A stretch of 64,000 nucleotides of DNA from contig NZ_CP071696.1 of the NCBI RefSeq assembly GCF_018024495.1, positions 3,389,308-3,453,307 of the forward strand, given 5' to 3'. A program made the position numbers and the translations under genes. Below the pieces are notes generated by a model. The model worked only from the letters and a program-made list of their open reading frames with translations. It was not told the origin of the DNA and made no database searches. Positions 10,770-20,022 of this stretch are shown piece by piece. Position 1 is the stretch's first letter. Every line of letters starts with the position of its first letter. Source of the stretch: Agromyces archimandritae. GTDB taxonomy: Bacteria; Actinomycetota; Actinomycetes; Actinomycetales; Microbacteriaceae.

Positions 10770-10975
10770 CCGCGGATTCGGAGATCGCCGCGGACTCGGA
10801 TGGATGGAGCGGGGATGCATCCGGAACGGTGGTGATCTCCGGAACGGTGGCGATCTCCGGAGCGGCGGCGGTTTTCGAGGCTCGGCCGCGGATTCGGAGA
10901 TCGCCACGGATTCGGATGGATGGAGTGGGATGCATCCGGAACGGTGGTGATCTCCGGAACGGTGGCGGCGGAGGA
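10770..10975. repeat. palindromic repeats downstream of the DUF559 gene
   Basis: Two further copies of the repeat found upstream of the DUF559 gene lie at 10770-10807 and 10886-10923 (ccgcggattcggagatcgcc and onward), 116 bases apart. Each is followed by inverted matches containing gtggtgatctccggaacggtgg at about 10826-10850 and 10941-10965. The copies can pair within themselves as long imperfect hairpins. No open frame with coding character is apparent. Confidence 0.75.
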
Positions 10976-11075
10976 GCCGAGTGCGGGGTGGGAGGGCTGC
11001 TCAGGCGGCGGCGGAAGCCGAGTGCGGGGTGGGAGGGCTGCTCAGGCGGCGGCGGAAGCGGAGTGCGGGGCGGAG
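10976..11075. repeat. 41-bp tandem repeat across the ctaA 3' end
   Basis: Units beginning gccgagtgcggggtgggagg start at 10976 and 11017, with a partial third copy at 11058, giving a 41-base period. The array overlaps the last codons and stop of ctaA (stop at 11042-11044), so the low-complexity CtaA tail SAPHSASAAA is encoded by repeat DNA. The period is not a multiple of three, so changes in copy number would alter the C-terminus. Confidence 0.8.
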
Positions 11076-11980
11076 GCGGGGGCCGCGGCATCCACCGGGC
11101 GCTTCAGGCGCAGGACGAGGACGGTCATGGTCGCCGCGGTGAGGGCGGCGATGACCATGTGGGCCCCGACGAAGAGCGGCGGCAGGCCGTTCCGCGCCTG
11201 GTAGAGGCCGATGCCGATCTGCACCAGTTCGACGGCGAGCAGCACGATGCTCCAGCGCAGCACGGGCAGCCGGAGGCGCGCCGCGGCGACGACGAGCACG
11301 ATCGTGAGGGCGAACATCGCGTACCCCGGCCAGGCGTGGATGTGCTCGAGCAGTTCCGCGTCGAAGCCGTTGCGGCCGGCGTCCGCATCGCCGGAGTGCG
11401 GTCCGGCTCCCGTGGTGAGGATGCCGAACACGATCGACACGGCCAGCACGCCGCTCGTGAGGTGCACGAGGCCCGCGAACCACGCCGGCACGGCGCGTTC
11501 GCGCGGGCCGGGCTCCTGCCGCATCCGCACGATGAACGCGGCCGTGACGCAGACGAGCACGAGGGAGGAGACGTAGTGGAAGCCGACGATGAAGGGGTTC
11601 AGCCCCGTCCAGACGGTGATGCCGCCCACGATCGCCTGTGCGACGACGCCGGCGCCGACGATGAAGGCGAGCACGAAGAGGTCGCGCCGCTCGCGCCGGA
11701 TGCGCCACACGAGGATGAAGAGGATGAGCGCGAGGATGCCGACGAGCCCCGTCATCGTGCGGTTGCCGAATTCGATGATGCCGTGGATGCCCATCTCGGG
11801 CGTCGGCACGAGGGAGTCGGCCGTGCAGGTCGGCCAGGTCGGGCAGCCCAGGCCGGAGCCGGTGAGGCGGACCGCGCCGCCGGTGCCGATGATGATCGTC
11901 TCGGCGAGGAAGGAGAGCCAGGCGAAGACGCGGATGCGGCGGTCGATGCGGTCGGGCAGCCAGGCGGTGAACCGGTTCAC
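11042..11980 (-). CDS. ctaA: heme A synthase
   Basis: Membrane heme-containing monooxygenase that oxidises the methyl group of heme O to make heme A for aa3 oxidase. The 312-residue product begins at GTG (MNRFTAWLPDRIDRRIRVFA) behind an AGGA. Conserved histidines appear in EMGIHGIIEFGNR (H66), FHYVSS, VHLTSG and GAHMVIAAL. A cysteine pair (C46 and C52 in GCPTWPTC) lies in the first external loop, as in Gram-positive CtaA. About eight membrane helices are visible. The tail is an alanine-rich low-complexity stretch in tandem repeats. Together with ctaB it completes heme O to heme A conversion. Confidence 0.93.
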   Translation of the reverse strand: MNRFTAWLPDRIDRRIRVFAWLSFLAETIIIGTGGAVRLTGSGLGCPTWPTCTADSLVPTPEMGIHGIIEFGNRTMTGLVGILALILFILVWRIRRERRDLFVLAFIVGAGVVAQAIVGGITVWTGLNPFIVGFHYVSSLVLVCVTAAFIVRMRQEPGPRERAVPAWFAGLVHLTSGVLAVSIVFGILTTGAGPHSGDADAGRNGFDAELLEHIHAWPGYAMFALTIVLVVAAARLRLPVLRWSIVLLAVELVQIGIGLYQARNGLPPLFVGAHMVIAALTAATMTVLVLRLKRPVDAAAPASAPHSASAAA

Positions 11981-12228
11981 GGCGGATCCTGTTTCCTGAT
12001 CCGGATCGCATGTGACGGCGCTGGGAGATCGCCCCGAGCGGCCTGCGACCCTATAGACTTGAGGGGTTGGAAGCCGCGGTTTCGCGCGCGTGCGCCCCGC
12101 GCGGCCTCCACCAGTCTAAGGTTCGCAACGCAGCCACCCGCACATCATCCCCCGACGTCGAGCCCTCGACCGGCGCAGGGAATGGGCCGGACTGACATCC
12201 GGTTGCACGGGAGGAGAAGAGGGAGAGT
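11981..12228. promoter_or_regulatory. divergent ctaA / suf operon intergenic region
   Basis: This 248-base gap separates divergent ctaA and sufB and should contain promoters for both. A tatagact at about 12051-12058 resembles a -10 box for the plus strand, leaving a long leader before sufB; no clear -35 is visible. The sufB ribosome-binding region is purine-rich (gaagagggagagt). I looked for a SufR-type ArsR regulator gene, often found directly upstream of actinobacterial sufB, and saw none here. Confidence 0.35.
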
Positions 12229-13647
12229 ATGACGGACGTACTGATCGACCGCCCGGAACTCGAAGGACTCGGTGTCTACGAGTTCGGCTGGGCCGATTCC
12301 GATGCAGCCGGCGCTTCCGCCCGGCGCGGTCTGTCGCCCGAGGTGGTCGCCGACATCTCCGGGCTGAAGGAAGAGCCCGAGTGGATGCTCCAGCGCCGTC
12401 AGCGTGCGCTGCAGCTGTTCGACCGCAAACCGATGCCCTCGTGGGGCGCGGACCTGTCGGAGATCGACTTCGACAACATCAAGTACTTCGTCCGCTCGAC
12501 CGAGAAGCAGGCCCAGACCTGGGAAGACCTGCCCGAAGACATCAAGAACACCTACGAGCGGCTCGGGATCCCCGAGGCCGAGCGTCAGCGTCTCGTCGCC
12601 GGTGTCGCCGCCCAGTACGAGTCCGAGGTCGTCTACCACCAGATCAACGAAGAGCTCGAGCGCCAGGGCGTCATCTTCATGGACACCGACACGGCGCTGA
12701 AGGAGCACCCCGAGTTCTTCGAGGAGTACTTCGGCACCGTCATCCCCGCCGGCGACAACAAGTTCGCGGCGTTGAACACGGCCGTCTGGTCGGGCGGTTC
12801 CTTCGTCTACGTGCCGCCGGGCGTGCACGTCGAGATCCCGCTGCAGGCCTACTTCCGCATCAACACGGAGAACATGGGCCAGTTCGAGCGCACCCTCATC
12901 ATCGCCGACGAGGGCTCGTACGTGCACTACATCGAGGGCTGCACGGCCCCGATCTACAAGTCCGACTCGCTGCACTCGGCCGTCGTCGAGATCGTCGTGA
13001 AGAAGAATGCCCGCGTGCGCTACACGACGATCCAGAACTGGTCGAACAACGTGTACAACCTCGTCACGAAGCGGGCCACGGCCGCCGAGGGCGCCACCAT
13101 GGAGTGGATCGACGGCAACATCGGCTCGAAGGTCACGATGAAGTACCCGTCGATCTTCCTGATGGGCGAGCACGCGAAGGGCGAGACCCTCTCGGTCGCC
13201 TTCGCCGGCCCCGGCCAGCACCAGGACGCGGGCGCGAAGATGATCCACATGGCCCCGCACACGCAGTCGTCGATCGTGTCGAAGTCGATCGCCCGCGGCG
13301 GTGGACGGGCCGGCTACCGCGGCGAGGTGCGGGTGGATGCCAATGCGCACCATGCCGCGAACACGGTGCGTTGCGACGCGCTGCTCGTCGACACCATCTC
13401 GCGCTCCGACACCTACCCGGCGATCGACATCCGTGTCGACGACGTGCAGCTCGGCCACGAGGCCACGGTCTCCAAGGTCAGCGAGGAGCAGCTCTTCTAC
13501 CTGATGGCACGCGGCATCCCCGAGGACGAGGCGATGGCGATGATCGTGCGCGGCTTCATCGAGCCGATCGCGCGCGAACTGCCCATGGAATACGCGATGG
13601 AACTCAACAAGCTCATCGAGATGGGCATGGAAGGCAGCGTCGGCTGA
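12229..13647 (+). CDS. sufB: Fe-S cluster assembly protein SufB
   Basis: Scaffold subunit of the SufBCD complex, on which Fe-S clusters are assembled in the cytoplasm. The 472-residue product is of normal length and nearly full similarity to actinobacterial SufB is evident: [20 protein letters not shown] near 85-105, the [19 protein letters not shown] block near 197-215 and the C-terminal [17 protein letters not shown] helix. It is not interrupted by an intein, unlike some mycobacterial homologues. It heads sufB-sufD-Rieske-sufC-sufT-like with short gaps or overlaps, implying one transcript. Confidence 0.96.
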   Translation: MTDVLIDRPELEGLGVYEFGWADSDAAGASARRGLSPEVVADISGLKEEPEWMLQRRQRALQLFDRKPMPSWGADLSEIDFDNIKYFVRSTEKQAQTWEDLPEDIKNTYERLGIPEAERQRLVAGVAAQYESEVVYHQINEELERQGVIFMDTDTALKEHPEFFEEYFGTVIPAGDNKFAALNTAVWSGGSFVYVPPGVHVEIPLQAYFRINTENMGQFERTLIIADEGSYVHYIEGCTAPIYKSDSLHSAVVEIVVKKNARVRYTTIQNWSNNVYNLVTKRATAAEGATMEWIDGNIGSKVTMKYPSIFLMGEHAKGETLSVAFAGPGQHQDAGAKMIHMAPHTQSSIVSKSIARGGGRAGYRGEVRVDANAHHAANTVRCDALLVDTISRSDTYPAIDIRVDDVQLGHEATVSKVSEEQLFYLMARGIPEDEAMAMIVRGFIEPIARELPMEYAMELNKLIEMGMEGSVG

Positions 13648-13649
13648 GC

Positions 13650-14837
13650 ATGACGAGCACCACCCCCACGACAGCCATGCCCACCGAAGGCCAGCACGGC
13701 CTCACGCAGCACTCCGACGGCGGATGGGGCCTCGTACCCGTACAGACCCGTTCCGAGCGGTTCGCGAGCACCGAGGTCGCAGACTTCCCGGCCGTCACCG
13801 GTCGCGAGCACGAGTGGAAGCTCTCGCCCGTGGCGACCTTCGCCGACCTCACCGGAGGTGAGCTCGACGGCTCGCGCACGCCGATCGAGACCGTCGACCC
13901 CGAAGGCGTCACCGTCTCGTGGATCGGCCGCGACGACGAGCGGATCGGCACCGCCGGCCGCCCCGAGGACCGCGGCAGCGCGAACGCCTGGTCGGGCTTC
14001 GCCGAGGCGATGCTCGTCTCGGTCGCCGGCGAGGACGAGAAGATCGCCGTCGTCACCCGCACCGGACTCGGCGAGGCCCCGCGCGGCGCGCACACCGTCA
14101 TCGAGGCGGCGCCGAACAGTCGCGGACTCATCGTGCTCCGCGGCACGGGCGATGCCCGCCTGGCCGAGAACGTCGAGATCCTCGTCGGCGAAGGCGCGAG
14201 CCTGACCGTCGTCTCGCTGCAGGAGTGGAGCGACGACTCGGTGCACCTCGCGAGCCACTTCGCCCGCGTCGGCCGCGACGCCAAGCTCAAGCACATCGTC
14301 GTCTCGCTCGGCGGCAAGGTCGTCCGGCTGAACCCCTCGACGCATCTGGCCGAACCCGGCGCAGACATCGAGGCGCTCGGCCTGTACTTCTCCGACGCCG
14401 GCCAGCACCTCGAGCAGCAGGTGTACGTGCACCACGACGCCCCGCATACCCGCTCCCGTGTCAATTACAAGGGCGCCCTGCAGGGCGAGGGTGCGCGCAG
14501 CGTCTGGATCGGCGACGTGCTCATCGGGCCGAAGGCCACGGGCACCGACAGCTACGAGCAGAACCGCAACCTCGTGCTCACCGACGGCACCCGTGCCGAT
14601 TCCGTGCCGAACCTCGAGATCGAGACGGGCGACATCGAGGGTGCCGGCCACGCCAGCGCCACCGGTCGCTTCGACGACGAGCAGCTGTTCTACCTGCAGG
14701 CACGCGGCATCCCCGAGGACGAGGCGCGCCGTCTCGTCGTGCGCGGCTTCCTCACCGAGATCGTGCAGAAGATCGGCGCCCCCGAGCTCGAGGCTCGCCT
14801 CATCGAGGCCCTCGAGGCCGAGCTCCAGGGGGCCTGA
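13650..14837 (+). CDS. sufD: Fe-S cluster assembly protein SufD
   Basis: Structural partner of SufB in the SufBC2D complex, implicated in iron acquisition for cluster building. The 395-residue product starts two bases after the sufB stop (MTSTTPTTAMPTEGQHGLTQ). It shares the SufB-type beta-helix core and C-terminal signature ([20 protein letters not shown]), with the conserved histidine region YVHHDAPHTRSRVNYKGAL near 255-275. Its stop overlaps the start of the small Rieske gene (TGATG), indicating translational coupling. Confidence 0.95.
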   Translation: MTSTTPTTAMPTEGQHGLTQHSDGGWGLVPVQTRSERFASTEVADFPAVTGREHEWKLSPVATFADLTGGELDGSRTPIETVDPEGVTVSWIGRDDERIGTAGRPEDRGSANAWSGFAEAMLVSVAGEDEKIAVVTRTGLGEAPRGAHTVIEAAPNSRGLIVLRGTGDARLAENVEILVGEGASLTVVSLQEWSDDSVHLASHFARVGRDAKLKHIVVSLGGKVVRLNPSTHLAEPGADIEALGLYFSDAGQHLEQQVYVHHDAPHTRSRVNYKGALQGEGARSVWIGDVLIGPKATGTDSYEQNRNLVLTDGTRADSVPNLEIETGDIEGAGHASATGRFDDEQLFYLQARGIPEDEARRLVVRGFLTEIVQKIGAPELEARLIEALEAELQGA

Positions 14838-15163
14838 TGGCGGCGACGCGCGTGTGCGGCATCGACGAGCTCGGGACGAACGAGGCGCAGCGCTTCGTCG
14901 TCGACGGTGTGCCGATCGCGGTCGTGAAGGATGCCGAGGGGCAGGTCTTCGCGATCGGCGACACGTGCACGCACGGCGACATCTCGCTGTCCGAGGGCTT
15001 CGTGGAAGGCGAGACCCTCGAGTGCTGGGCGCACGGTTCCCAGTTCTCGCTCCGCACCGGCAAGCCCCTGACGCTACCCGCTTACGAGCCCGTGCCCGTC
15101 TACGAGGTCGTCCTCGAAGACGGCGGCGTGCTCATCGATCCCGCGGTCACCCTGACCGTCTGA
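14837..15163 (+). CDS. Rieske [2Fe-2S] non-heme ferredoxin-like protein
   Basis: A 108-residue soluble Rieske protein of the NirD/ferredoxin type. The cluster ligands are plain: C44-T-H46 in GDTCTHGDIS and C63-W-A-H66 in ECWAHGSQF. There is no oxygenase catalytic domain, so it likely carries electrons or senses redox or cluster status. It lies inside the suf operon between sufD and sufC, starting on the sufD stop codon, as in many actinobacteria. The context suggests a role in providing electrons or in testing cluster delivery, but its exact partner is unknown. Confidence 0.92.
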   Translation: MAATRVCGIDELGTNEAQRFVVDGVPIAVVKDAEGQVFAIGDTCTHGDISLSEGFVEGETLECWAHGSQFSLRTGKPLTLPAYEPVPVYEVVLEDGGVLIDPAVTLTV

Positions 15164-15211
15164 CCCGACTTCCGGCCCGACGGCCGGCAACCGAAAGAGA
15201 CCAGAAGCAAC

Positions 15212-15973
<762 letters not shown>

Positions 15974-15982
15974 GCTGAAGCC

Positions 15983-16312
15983 ATGGTCACCTCACTCGCT
16001 CCCGAGCGCTTCGACCAGGTCACCGAGGCGCTGAAAGACGTCATGGACCCCGAGCTCGGCGTGAACGTCGTCGACCTCGGCCTCATCTACGACCTCGGCT
16101 GGGACGACGAGAACAACGCGCTCGTCATCCACATGACCCTCACGAGCGCCGGCTGCCCGCTGACCGATGTGCTCGAGGAGCAGACCGCCGAGGCCCTCGA
16201 CGGCATCGTGGAGGCCTTCCGCATCAACTGGGTGTGGATGCCGCCGTGGGGCCCCGAGCGCATCACCGACGACGGGCGCGACATGATGCGCGCGCTCGGC
16301 TTCGCGATCTGA
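15983..16312 (+). CDS. sufT: MIP18/PaaD-like (DUF59) metal-sulfur cluster protein
   Basis: A 109-residue protein of the MIP18/PaaD/DUF59 family, whose members help deliver or repair Fe-S clusters; the actinobacterial suf-linked member is often called SufT. Visible signatures are VMDPELGVNVVDLGLIYDLG at 20-39 and TLTSAGCPLTD near 52-62, with the conserved cysteine. It follows sufC by 9 bases and ends the suf operon before a strong hairpin. The cysteine desulfurase (sufS) and sufU that usually lie between sufC and sufT are absent here. The symbol rests on context. Confidence 0.85.
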   Translation: MVTSLAPERFDQVTEALKDVMDPELGVNVVDLGLIYDLGWDDENNALVIHMTLTSAGCPLTDVLEEQTAEALDGIVEAFRINWVWMPPWGPERITDDGRDMMRALGFAI

Positions 16313-16342
16313 GCTTCGCCCAAGCAGCGCGAGACGTACCTC

Positions 16343-16380
16343 CGGACGCCCCGGCCCCCCAGAAGGGACCGGGGCGTCCG
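16343..16380. terminator. strong hairpin terminator after the suf operon
   Basis: A perfect 12-bp stem, CGGACGCCCCGG pairing with CCGGGGCGTCCG around a 14-base loop. It sits between the suf operon and the convergent M3 peptidase gene (stop at 16386), so it could stop transcription from both sides. Only a short pyrimidine-rich tcgtctc follows it on the plus strand. Confidence 0.75.
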
Positions 16381-16385
16381 TCGTC

Positions 16386-18425
16386 TCAGGCGAGGCCGCG
16401 GCGCTCCAGGAGCGGTTCGATGCGGGCATCCCGTCCGCGGAACTCGCGGTAGGCCTCGAGGGGGTCCTTCGATCCGCCGACGCCGAGCACGGTGCGGCGG
16501 AACCGTTCGCCGTTCTCACGGGTGAGTCCGCCGTGCTCTTCGAACCATTCGACGGTGTCGGCGTCCAGCACCTCGCTCCAGATGTAGGAGTAATAGCCGG
16601 CGTCGTAGCCGCCGGAGAATGTGTGGGCGAAGTACGTCGAGGCGTAGCGGGGCGGCACGAGCGGATCGCCGAGCCCGGCTTCGCGGAGCGCTTCGGCTTC
16701 GAAGGCGGCGACGTCGGAGACCTCGTCGTCGGCGGTGATGCGGTGCCAGGCCTGGTCGAGCATGGCGGCCGCGAGGTATTCGCTCGTCTGGAAACCCTCG
16801 TTGAACTGCCGGGCGGCGAGCAGCCGGTCGACGAGGTCCTGCGGCATCCGCTCGCCCGTCTCGTGGTGCACGGCGTAGTTGGCGAGGACCTCGGGCCACA
16901 GCATCCACATCTCGTTGACCTGGCTCGGGAACTCGACGAAGTCGCGGAACACGTTCGTGCCCGAGAACTTCGGGTACCGGGTGCGGGCGAGGAGGCCGTG
17001 CAGGGCGTGGCCGAACTCGTGGAACAGGGTGGATGTCTCGTCGTAGCTGAGCAGGGTCGGTTCGCCGGCGGCGGGCTTCGGCACGTTGAGGTTGTTGACG
17101 ACGACGGGCAGGGTGCCGAAGAGTTCGGACTGCTCGACGATCGGGTTCATCCAGGCCCCTCCGCGCTTCGAGTCGCGCGTGTACGCGTCGAAGAGGTAAA
17201 GCCCGACCTGCTCGCCTTCCTCATCCTGCACCTCGAAGACGCGGACCTCGGGGTGGTAGCCGACGAGGTCGTCGCGTTCGGTGAAGCGCAGCCCGTACAG
17301 GCGGCCGGCCGCGTAGAACACGCCGTCGTGCAGGACGCGTTCGAGTTCGAAGTAGGGGCGCATCGCCGCGAGGTCGACGTCGTAGCGTTCGGCGCGGACC
17401 TGCTCGGAGAGGTAGGCCCAGTCGGCGGCTTCGACGGCGCGGTCGCCGTTCGCCGCGGCGCGGGCGGCGAGCACCTCGGCCTCGGCGCGGGCGTTGCGGG
17501 CCGCGGGTGCCGCGAGGCGTTCGAGCATCGTCCGCACGGCCTCGGGGTTCTTCGCGGTCTCGTCGGCGGTGACGGCGGCGGCGTGGTTCTCGAAACCGAG
17601 GAGGCGTGCGCGGCGGGCGCGCAGGGCGACGAGTTCGAGGATCACGGGCCGGTTGTCGTGCGAGCCGGCCCGGGCACCGCGGGCGCGCGAGGCCGCCATG
17701 ATGCGGTCGCGGACCTCGGGGCGGTCGAGGGCTTCGAGGAAGGGGTGGCCGGTCGGCAGCACGAGGGTGACGAGCCAGCCGTCGAGCCCGCGGGCGACGG
17801 CGGCTTCGCGCGCGGCCGAGCGCTGGCCGTCGGAGAGCCCGGCGAGCTCGGACTCGTCGGTGAGGTGCACGGCGAGGTCGTTCGTGTCGGCGAGCAGCTG
17901 CTTCTCGAATCTGGCCTGGAGGCTCGAGATGCGCTGGTTGAGCTCGCGCAGCTCGGCCTTGGCTTCTTCGGGGAGGGCCGCGCCGGCGAGGGTGAACTCG
18001 GTGTGGTACCGCTCGACGAGGTAGACGGATTCGGCGTCGAGCCCGGAGTCGTGCCGCGCGGCGTGGACGGCGTCGATCCGGGCGAAGAGGGCCGGGTCGA
18101 GCCGGATGGCGTCCTGGTGGGCAGCCAGGACGGGGGCGAATTCCTCTTCGAGGGCGGCGATGCCGTCGGTGGAGTCGGCTGAGCTCTGGTTGTAGAACAC
18201 GAGCAGCGCCCGGTGCAGGGGCCGGCCGCTGCGTTCGAGGGCGAGGAGGGTGTTCTCGAAGCTCGGTGCCTCGGGGTCGTCGACGATCGCGGCGACCTCG
18301 GCTCGGTGGGCGGCGATGCCCTCCTGGATCGCGGGGCGGTAGTGCTCCTCGCGGATCTCGGCGAACGGGGGCAGCTGGTAGGGGAGCGGGCTGGGGTCGG
18401 CGAAAGGCCGTGGCTCGGGGGGCAT
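16386..18425 (-). CDS. M3 family zinc metallopeptidase (peptidyl-dipeptidase Dcp / oligopeptidase A type)
   Basis: Cytoplasmic zinc peptidase that degrades short peptides. The 679-residue product carries the M3 zinc motif HEFGH at 469-473, with a third ligand expected in the following FVEFPSQVNEMW segment. The substrate-binding YDAGYYSYIWSEVLDADTVE region lies near the C-terminus. No signal peptide is seen. Length and domain layout fit Dcp/OpdA; which of the two activities dominates cannot be told. The ATG giving MPPEPRPFADPSPLPYQLPP is preceded at 6 bases by TACAGT, consistent with a leaderless mRNA. It is divergent from a methyltransferase gene 49 bases away. Confidence 0.92.
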   Translation of the reverse strand: MPPEPRPFADPSPLPYQLPPFAEIREEHYRPAIQEGIAAHRAEVAAIVDDPEAPSFENTLLALERSGRPLHRALLVFYNQSSADSTDGIAALEEEFAPVLAAHQDAIRLDPALFARIDAVHAARHDSGLDAESVYLVERYHTEFTLAGAALPEEAKAELRELNQRISSLQARFEKQLLADTNDLAVHLTDESELAGLSDGQRSAAREAAVARGLDGWLVTLVLPTGHPFLEALDRPEVRDRIMAASRARGARAGSHDNRPVILELVALRARRARLLGFENHAAAVTADETAKNPEAVRTMLERLAAPAARNARAEAEVLAARAAANGDRAVEAADWAYLSEQVRAERYDVDLAAMRPYFELERVLHDGVFYAAGRLYGLRFTERDDLVGYHPEVRVFEVQDEEGEQVGLYLFDAYTRDSKRGGAWMNPIVEQSELFGTLPVVVNNLNVPKPAAGEPTLLSYDETSTLFHEFGHALHGLLARTRYPKFSGTNVFRDFVEFPSQVNEMWMLWPEVLANYAVHHETGERMPQDLVDRLLAARQFNEGFQTSEYLAAAMLDQAWHRITADDEVSDVAAFEAEALREAGLGDPLVPPRYASTYFAHTFSGGYDAGYYSYIWSEVLDADTVEWFEEHGGLTRENGERFRRTVLGVGGSKDPLEAYREFRGRDARIEPLLERRGLA

Positions 18426-18431
18426 TGCTCC

Positions 18432-18468
18432 ACTGTAACGAGCGTGCGGCGGCGGGCGGTCGTAGGCT
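18432..18468. promoter_or_regulatory. face-to-face leaderless promoters (M3 peptidase / methyltransferase)
   Basis: Within the 49-base divergent gap, TACAGT (minus strand, 18432-18437) lies 6 bases before the peptidase ATG and TAGGCT (plus strand, 18463-18468) lies 6 bases before the methyltransferase ATG. Both spacings fit leaderless starts. The two -35 regions would overlap in the 25 bases between the boxes, so the promoters may exclude each other. Confidence 0.45.
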
Positions 18469-18474
18469 CGAACC

Positions 18475-19308
18475 ATGTTCGGTGATTCGGATCGTTCGGA
18501 GGTCGCCCCCGGCGACCGCTACACGCACGGCTACCACGAGAGCGTGATCCGCACGCATGCGTGGCGCACGGTGGACAATTCGGCGGCGTACCTCGAGGGC
18601 TTCCTGCAGCGCGGCTCCCGGGTGCTCGATGTGGGGTCGGGCGCCGGCACGATCACCGTCGACATGGCCCGGCGGGTGGATCCCGGCGAGGTCGTGGGCG
18701 TGGACGTCGCGGAGGAGATCGTGGCCCGGGCGAGCGCGCTCGCGGAGGCCGAGGGGCTCGGCAATGTGCGCTTCGAGGTCGGGGACGCGTACGCGCTGGA
18801 TGCCGGGGACGGCGCATTCGACATCGTGCACGCCCATCAGGTGCTGCAGCATCTGGCGCGGCCGGTGGATGCGCTCCGCGAGTTCCGGCGGGTGCTGAAC
18901 CCCGACGGCATCCTCGGGGTGCGCGACGTCGATTACGGCGGAGTGATCTGGAACCCGGGGCACCCGGGGCTCGAGCGCTGGCTGGAGCTGTATCGCCGGG
19001 TGCATCTCGGCAACGGCGGGCAGCCGGATGCGGGGCGGCGCCTCGTGTCGTGGGTGCGGGCTGCCGGGTTCGAGCGGGTGGATGCCTCGGGCAGCGTGTG
19101 GGTGTTCGCCAGCGATGCGGAGCGGGAGTGGTGGGGGTCGTCGTGGGCGGCTCGTGCGACGGACTCGCAGTTCGCGGCGGATGCCGTGGAGACGGGGCGG
19201 GCCACGGCGGCGGATCTCCGTGAGATCTCCGATGCGTGGATGCGGTGGGTGGCCGATCCAGACGGCTGGCTGCTGATGCCGCATGCGGAGGTCGTCGCCA
19301 GGCCCTGA
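18475..19308 (+). CDS. class I SAM-dependent methyltransferase
   Basis: A 277-residue soluble methyltransferase of the UbiE/Methyltransf_11 type. The S-adenosylmethionine-binding motif I is VLDVGSGAGTITVDMA at 50-65, followed by an acidic VVGVDVAEEIV (motif II) near 75-85 and FDIVHAHQVLQHL (motif IV region) near 117-130. The substrate cannot be inferred; small-molecule methylation is most likely. It stands alone between the divergent M3 peptidase and the ArsR-type regulator gene about 100 bases downstream. Confidence 0.88.
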   Translation: MFGDSDRSEVAPGDRYTHGYHESVIRTHAWRTVDNSAAYLEGFLQRGSRVLDVGSGAGTITVDMARRVDPGEVVGVDVAEEIVARASALAEAEGLGNVRFEVGDAYALDAGDGAFDIVHAHQVLQHLARPVDALREFRRVLNPDGILGVRDVDYGGVIWNPGHPGLERWLELYRRVHLGNGGQPDAGRRLVSWVRAAGFERVDASGSVWVFASDAEREWWGSSWAARATDSQFAADAVETGRATAADLREISDAWMRWVADPDGWLLMPHAEVVARP

Positions 19309-19346
19309 TCAGAGCCGTCTCCGGGCCGGTCTGTGCCAAGAGATAT

Positions 19347-19403
19347 TTGCAAAGCAAACGTTGCAAAGAAGTACTTGCAAAGAGTCCTTTGCACGCGTAG
19401 GCT
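19347..19403 (+). promoter_or_regulatory. TTGCAAAG repeat operator overlapping the promoter of the ArsR-type gene
   Basis: Three exact TTGCAAAG repeats sit at 19347, 19361 and 19375, a constant 14-base period, and an inverted near-copy CTTTGCAC lies at 19387-19394. The third repeat supplies TTGCAA (19375-19380) as a -35 box, exactly 17 bases before a TAGGCT -10 box at 19398-19403, which in turn lies 7 bases before the ATG. The arrangement looks like a promoter covered by an array of regulator sites, most simply for autoregulation by the gene that follows. Confidence 0.7.
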
Positions 19404-19410
19404 CGCAGTC

Positions 19411-20022
19411 ATGGAAGCCGAGTCGAGGGACCCGCAGACCGAACGAAGCGACGGCATCGCCGGGATCGGCGTCGTCAAGGCCCTTGCGCATCCGGTGCGC
19501 TTCGACCTGTTCAACGCGCTCACCGACTTCGGCCCGGCCACGGCGAGCGGACTCGCCGAGCGGCTGGGGGAGTCGAGCGGATCCACGAGCTACCACCTCC
19601 GCGAACTCGCCAAGCACGGCCTGGTCCGCGAGGTGGAAGGCCGCGGCACGGCCAGAGAGCGCTGGTGGGAACGCGTGCCCGGGCCGCTGCGCCTTGCGAG
19701 CGGCTCCCGCGCCGACCCCGTCGTCCGCGAGGTCTCCGACGAGCTCGTCGATCGCTGGAACGAGCAGCGCGCCGCACAACTCGAGGAGTTCGTCCGCCGC
19801 GGCGACGAGGTGCTCGAGCCCGAATGGGCGAGCCTGGCGACCTTCACGACGTCGAGCCTGCGCCTGACCCGCGCCGAGTTCGACGCGCTCATCACCGCCT
19901 ACGACGCCTGGCTCCAGGAGCAGGTCGCCGAATACCGCGGACGCGACGGGGTGCCCGGCGCCCGTCCCGTCCAGATCCAGTTCAATGCATTCCCGCTCAT
20001 CGACCGAGGAGCCGCATCATGA
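19411..20022 (+). CDS. ArsR/HTH_20-type winged-helix transcriptional regulator
   Basis: A 203-residue DNA-binding regulator. The N-terminal winged helix runs over about 20-85: VVKALAHPVRFDLFNAL, then the recognition-helix region ESSGSTSYHLRELAKHGLV and the wing EVEGRGTARERWW. The long C-terminal part (about 110 residues, LRLTRAEFDALITAYDAWLQ) is not a metal-binding ArsR domain. It matches regulators of the kind that control transporter or detoxification genes in actinobacteria. It is probably transcribed leaderless from the promoter just upstream. Its stop overlaps the next small gene (ATGA). Ligand unknown. Confidence 0.88.
   Translation: MEAESRDPQTERSDGIAGIGVVKALAHPVRFDLFNALTDFGPATASGLAERLGESSGSTSYHLRELAKHGLVREVEGRGTARERWWERVPGPLRLASGSRADPVVREVSDELVDRWNEQRAAQLEEFVRRGDEVLEPEWASLATFTTSSLRLTRAEFDALITAYDAWLQEQVAEYRGRDGVPGARPVQIQFNAFPLIDRGAAS

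Noticed and set aside
9295..11075. CRISPR array
   Set aside because: The repeat units are nearly identical across their full length with no unique spacers, and no cas genes are present.
10659..11091. Minus-strand proline/serine/arginine-rich frames in the repeat region
   Set aside because: They are made of the palindromic and tandem repeats and have no start signal or family match.
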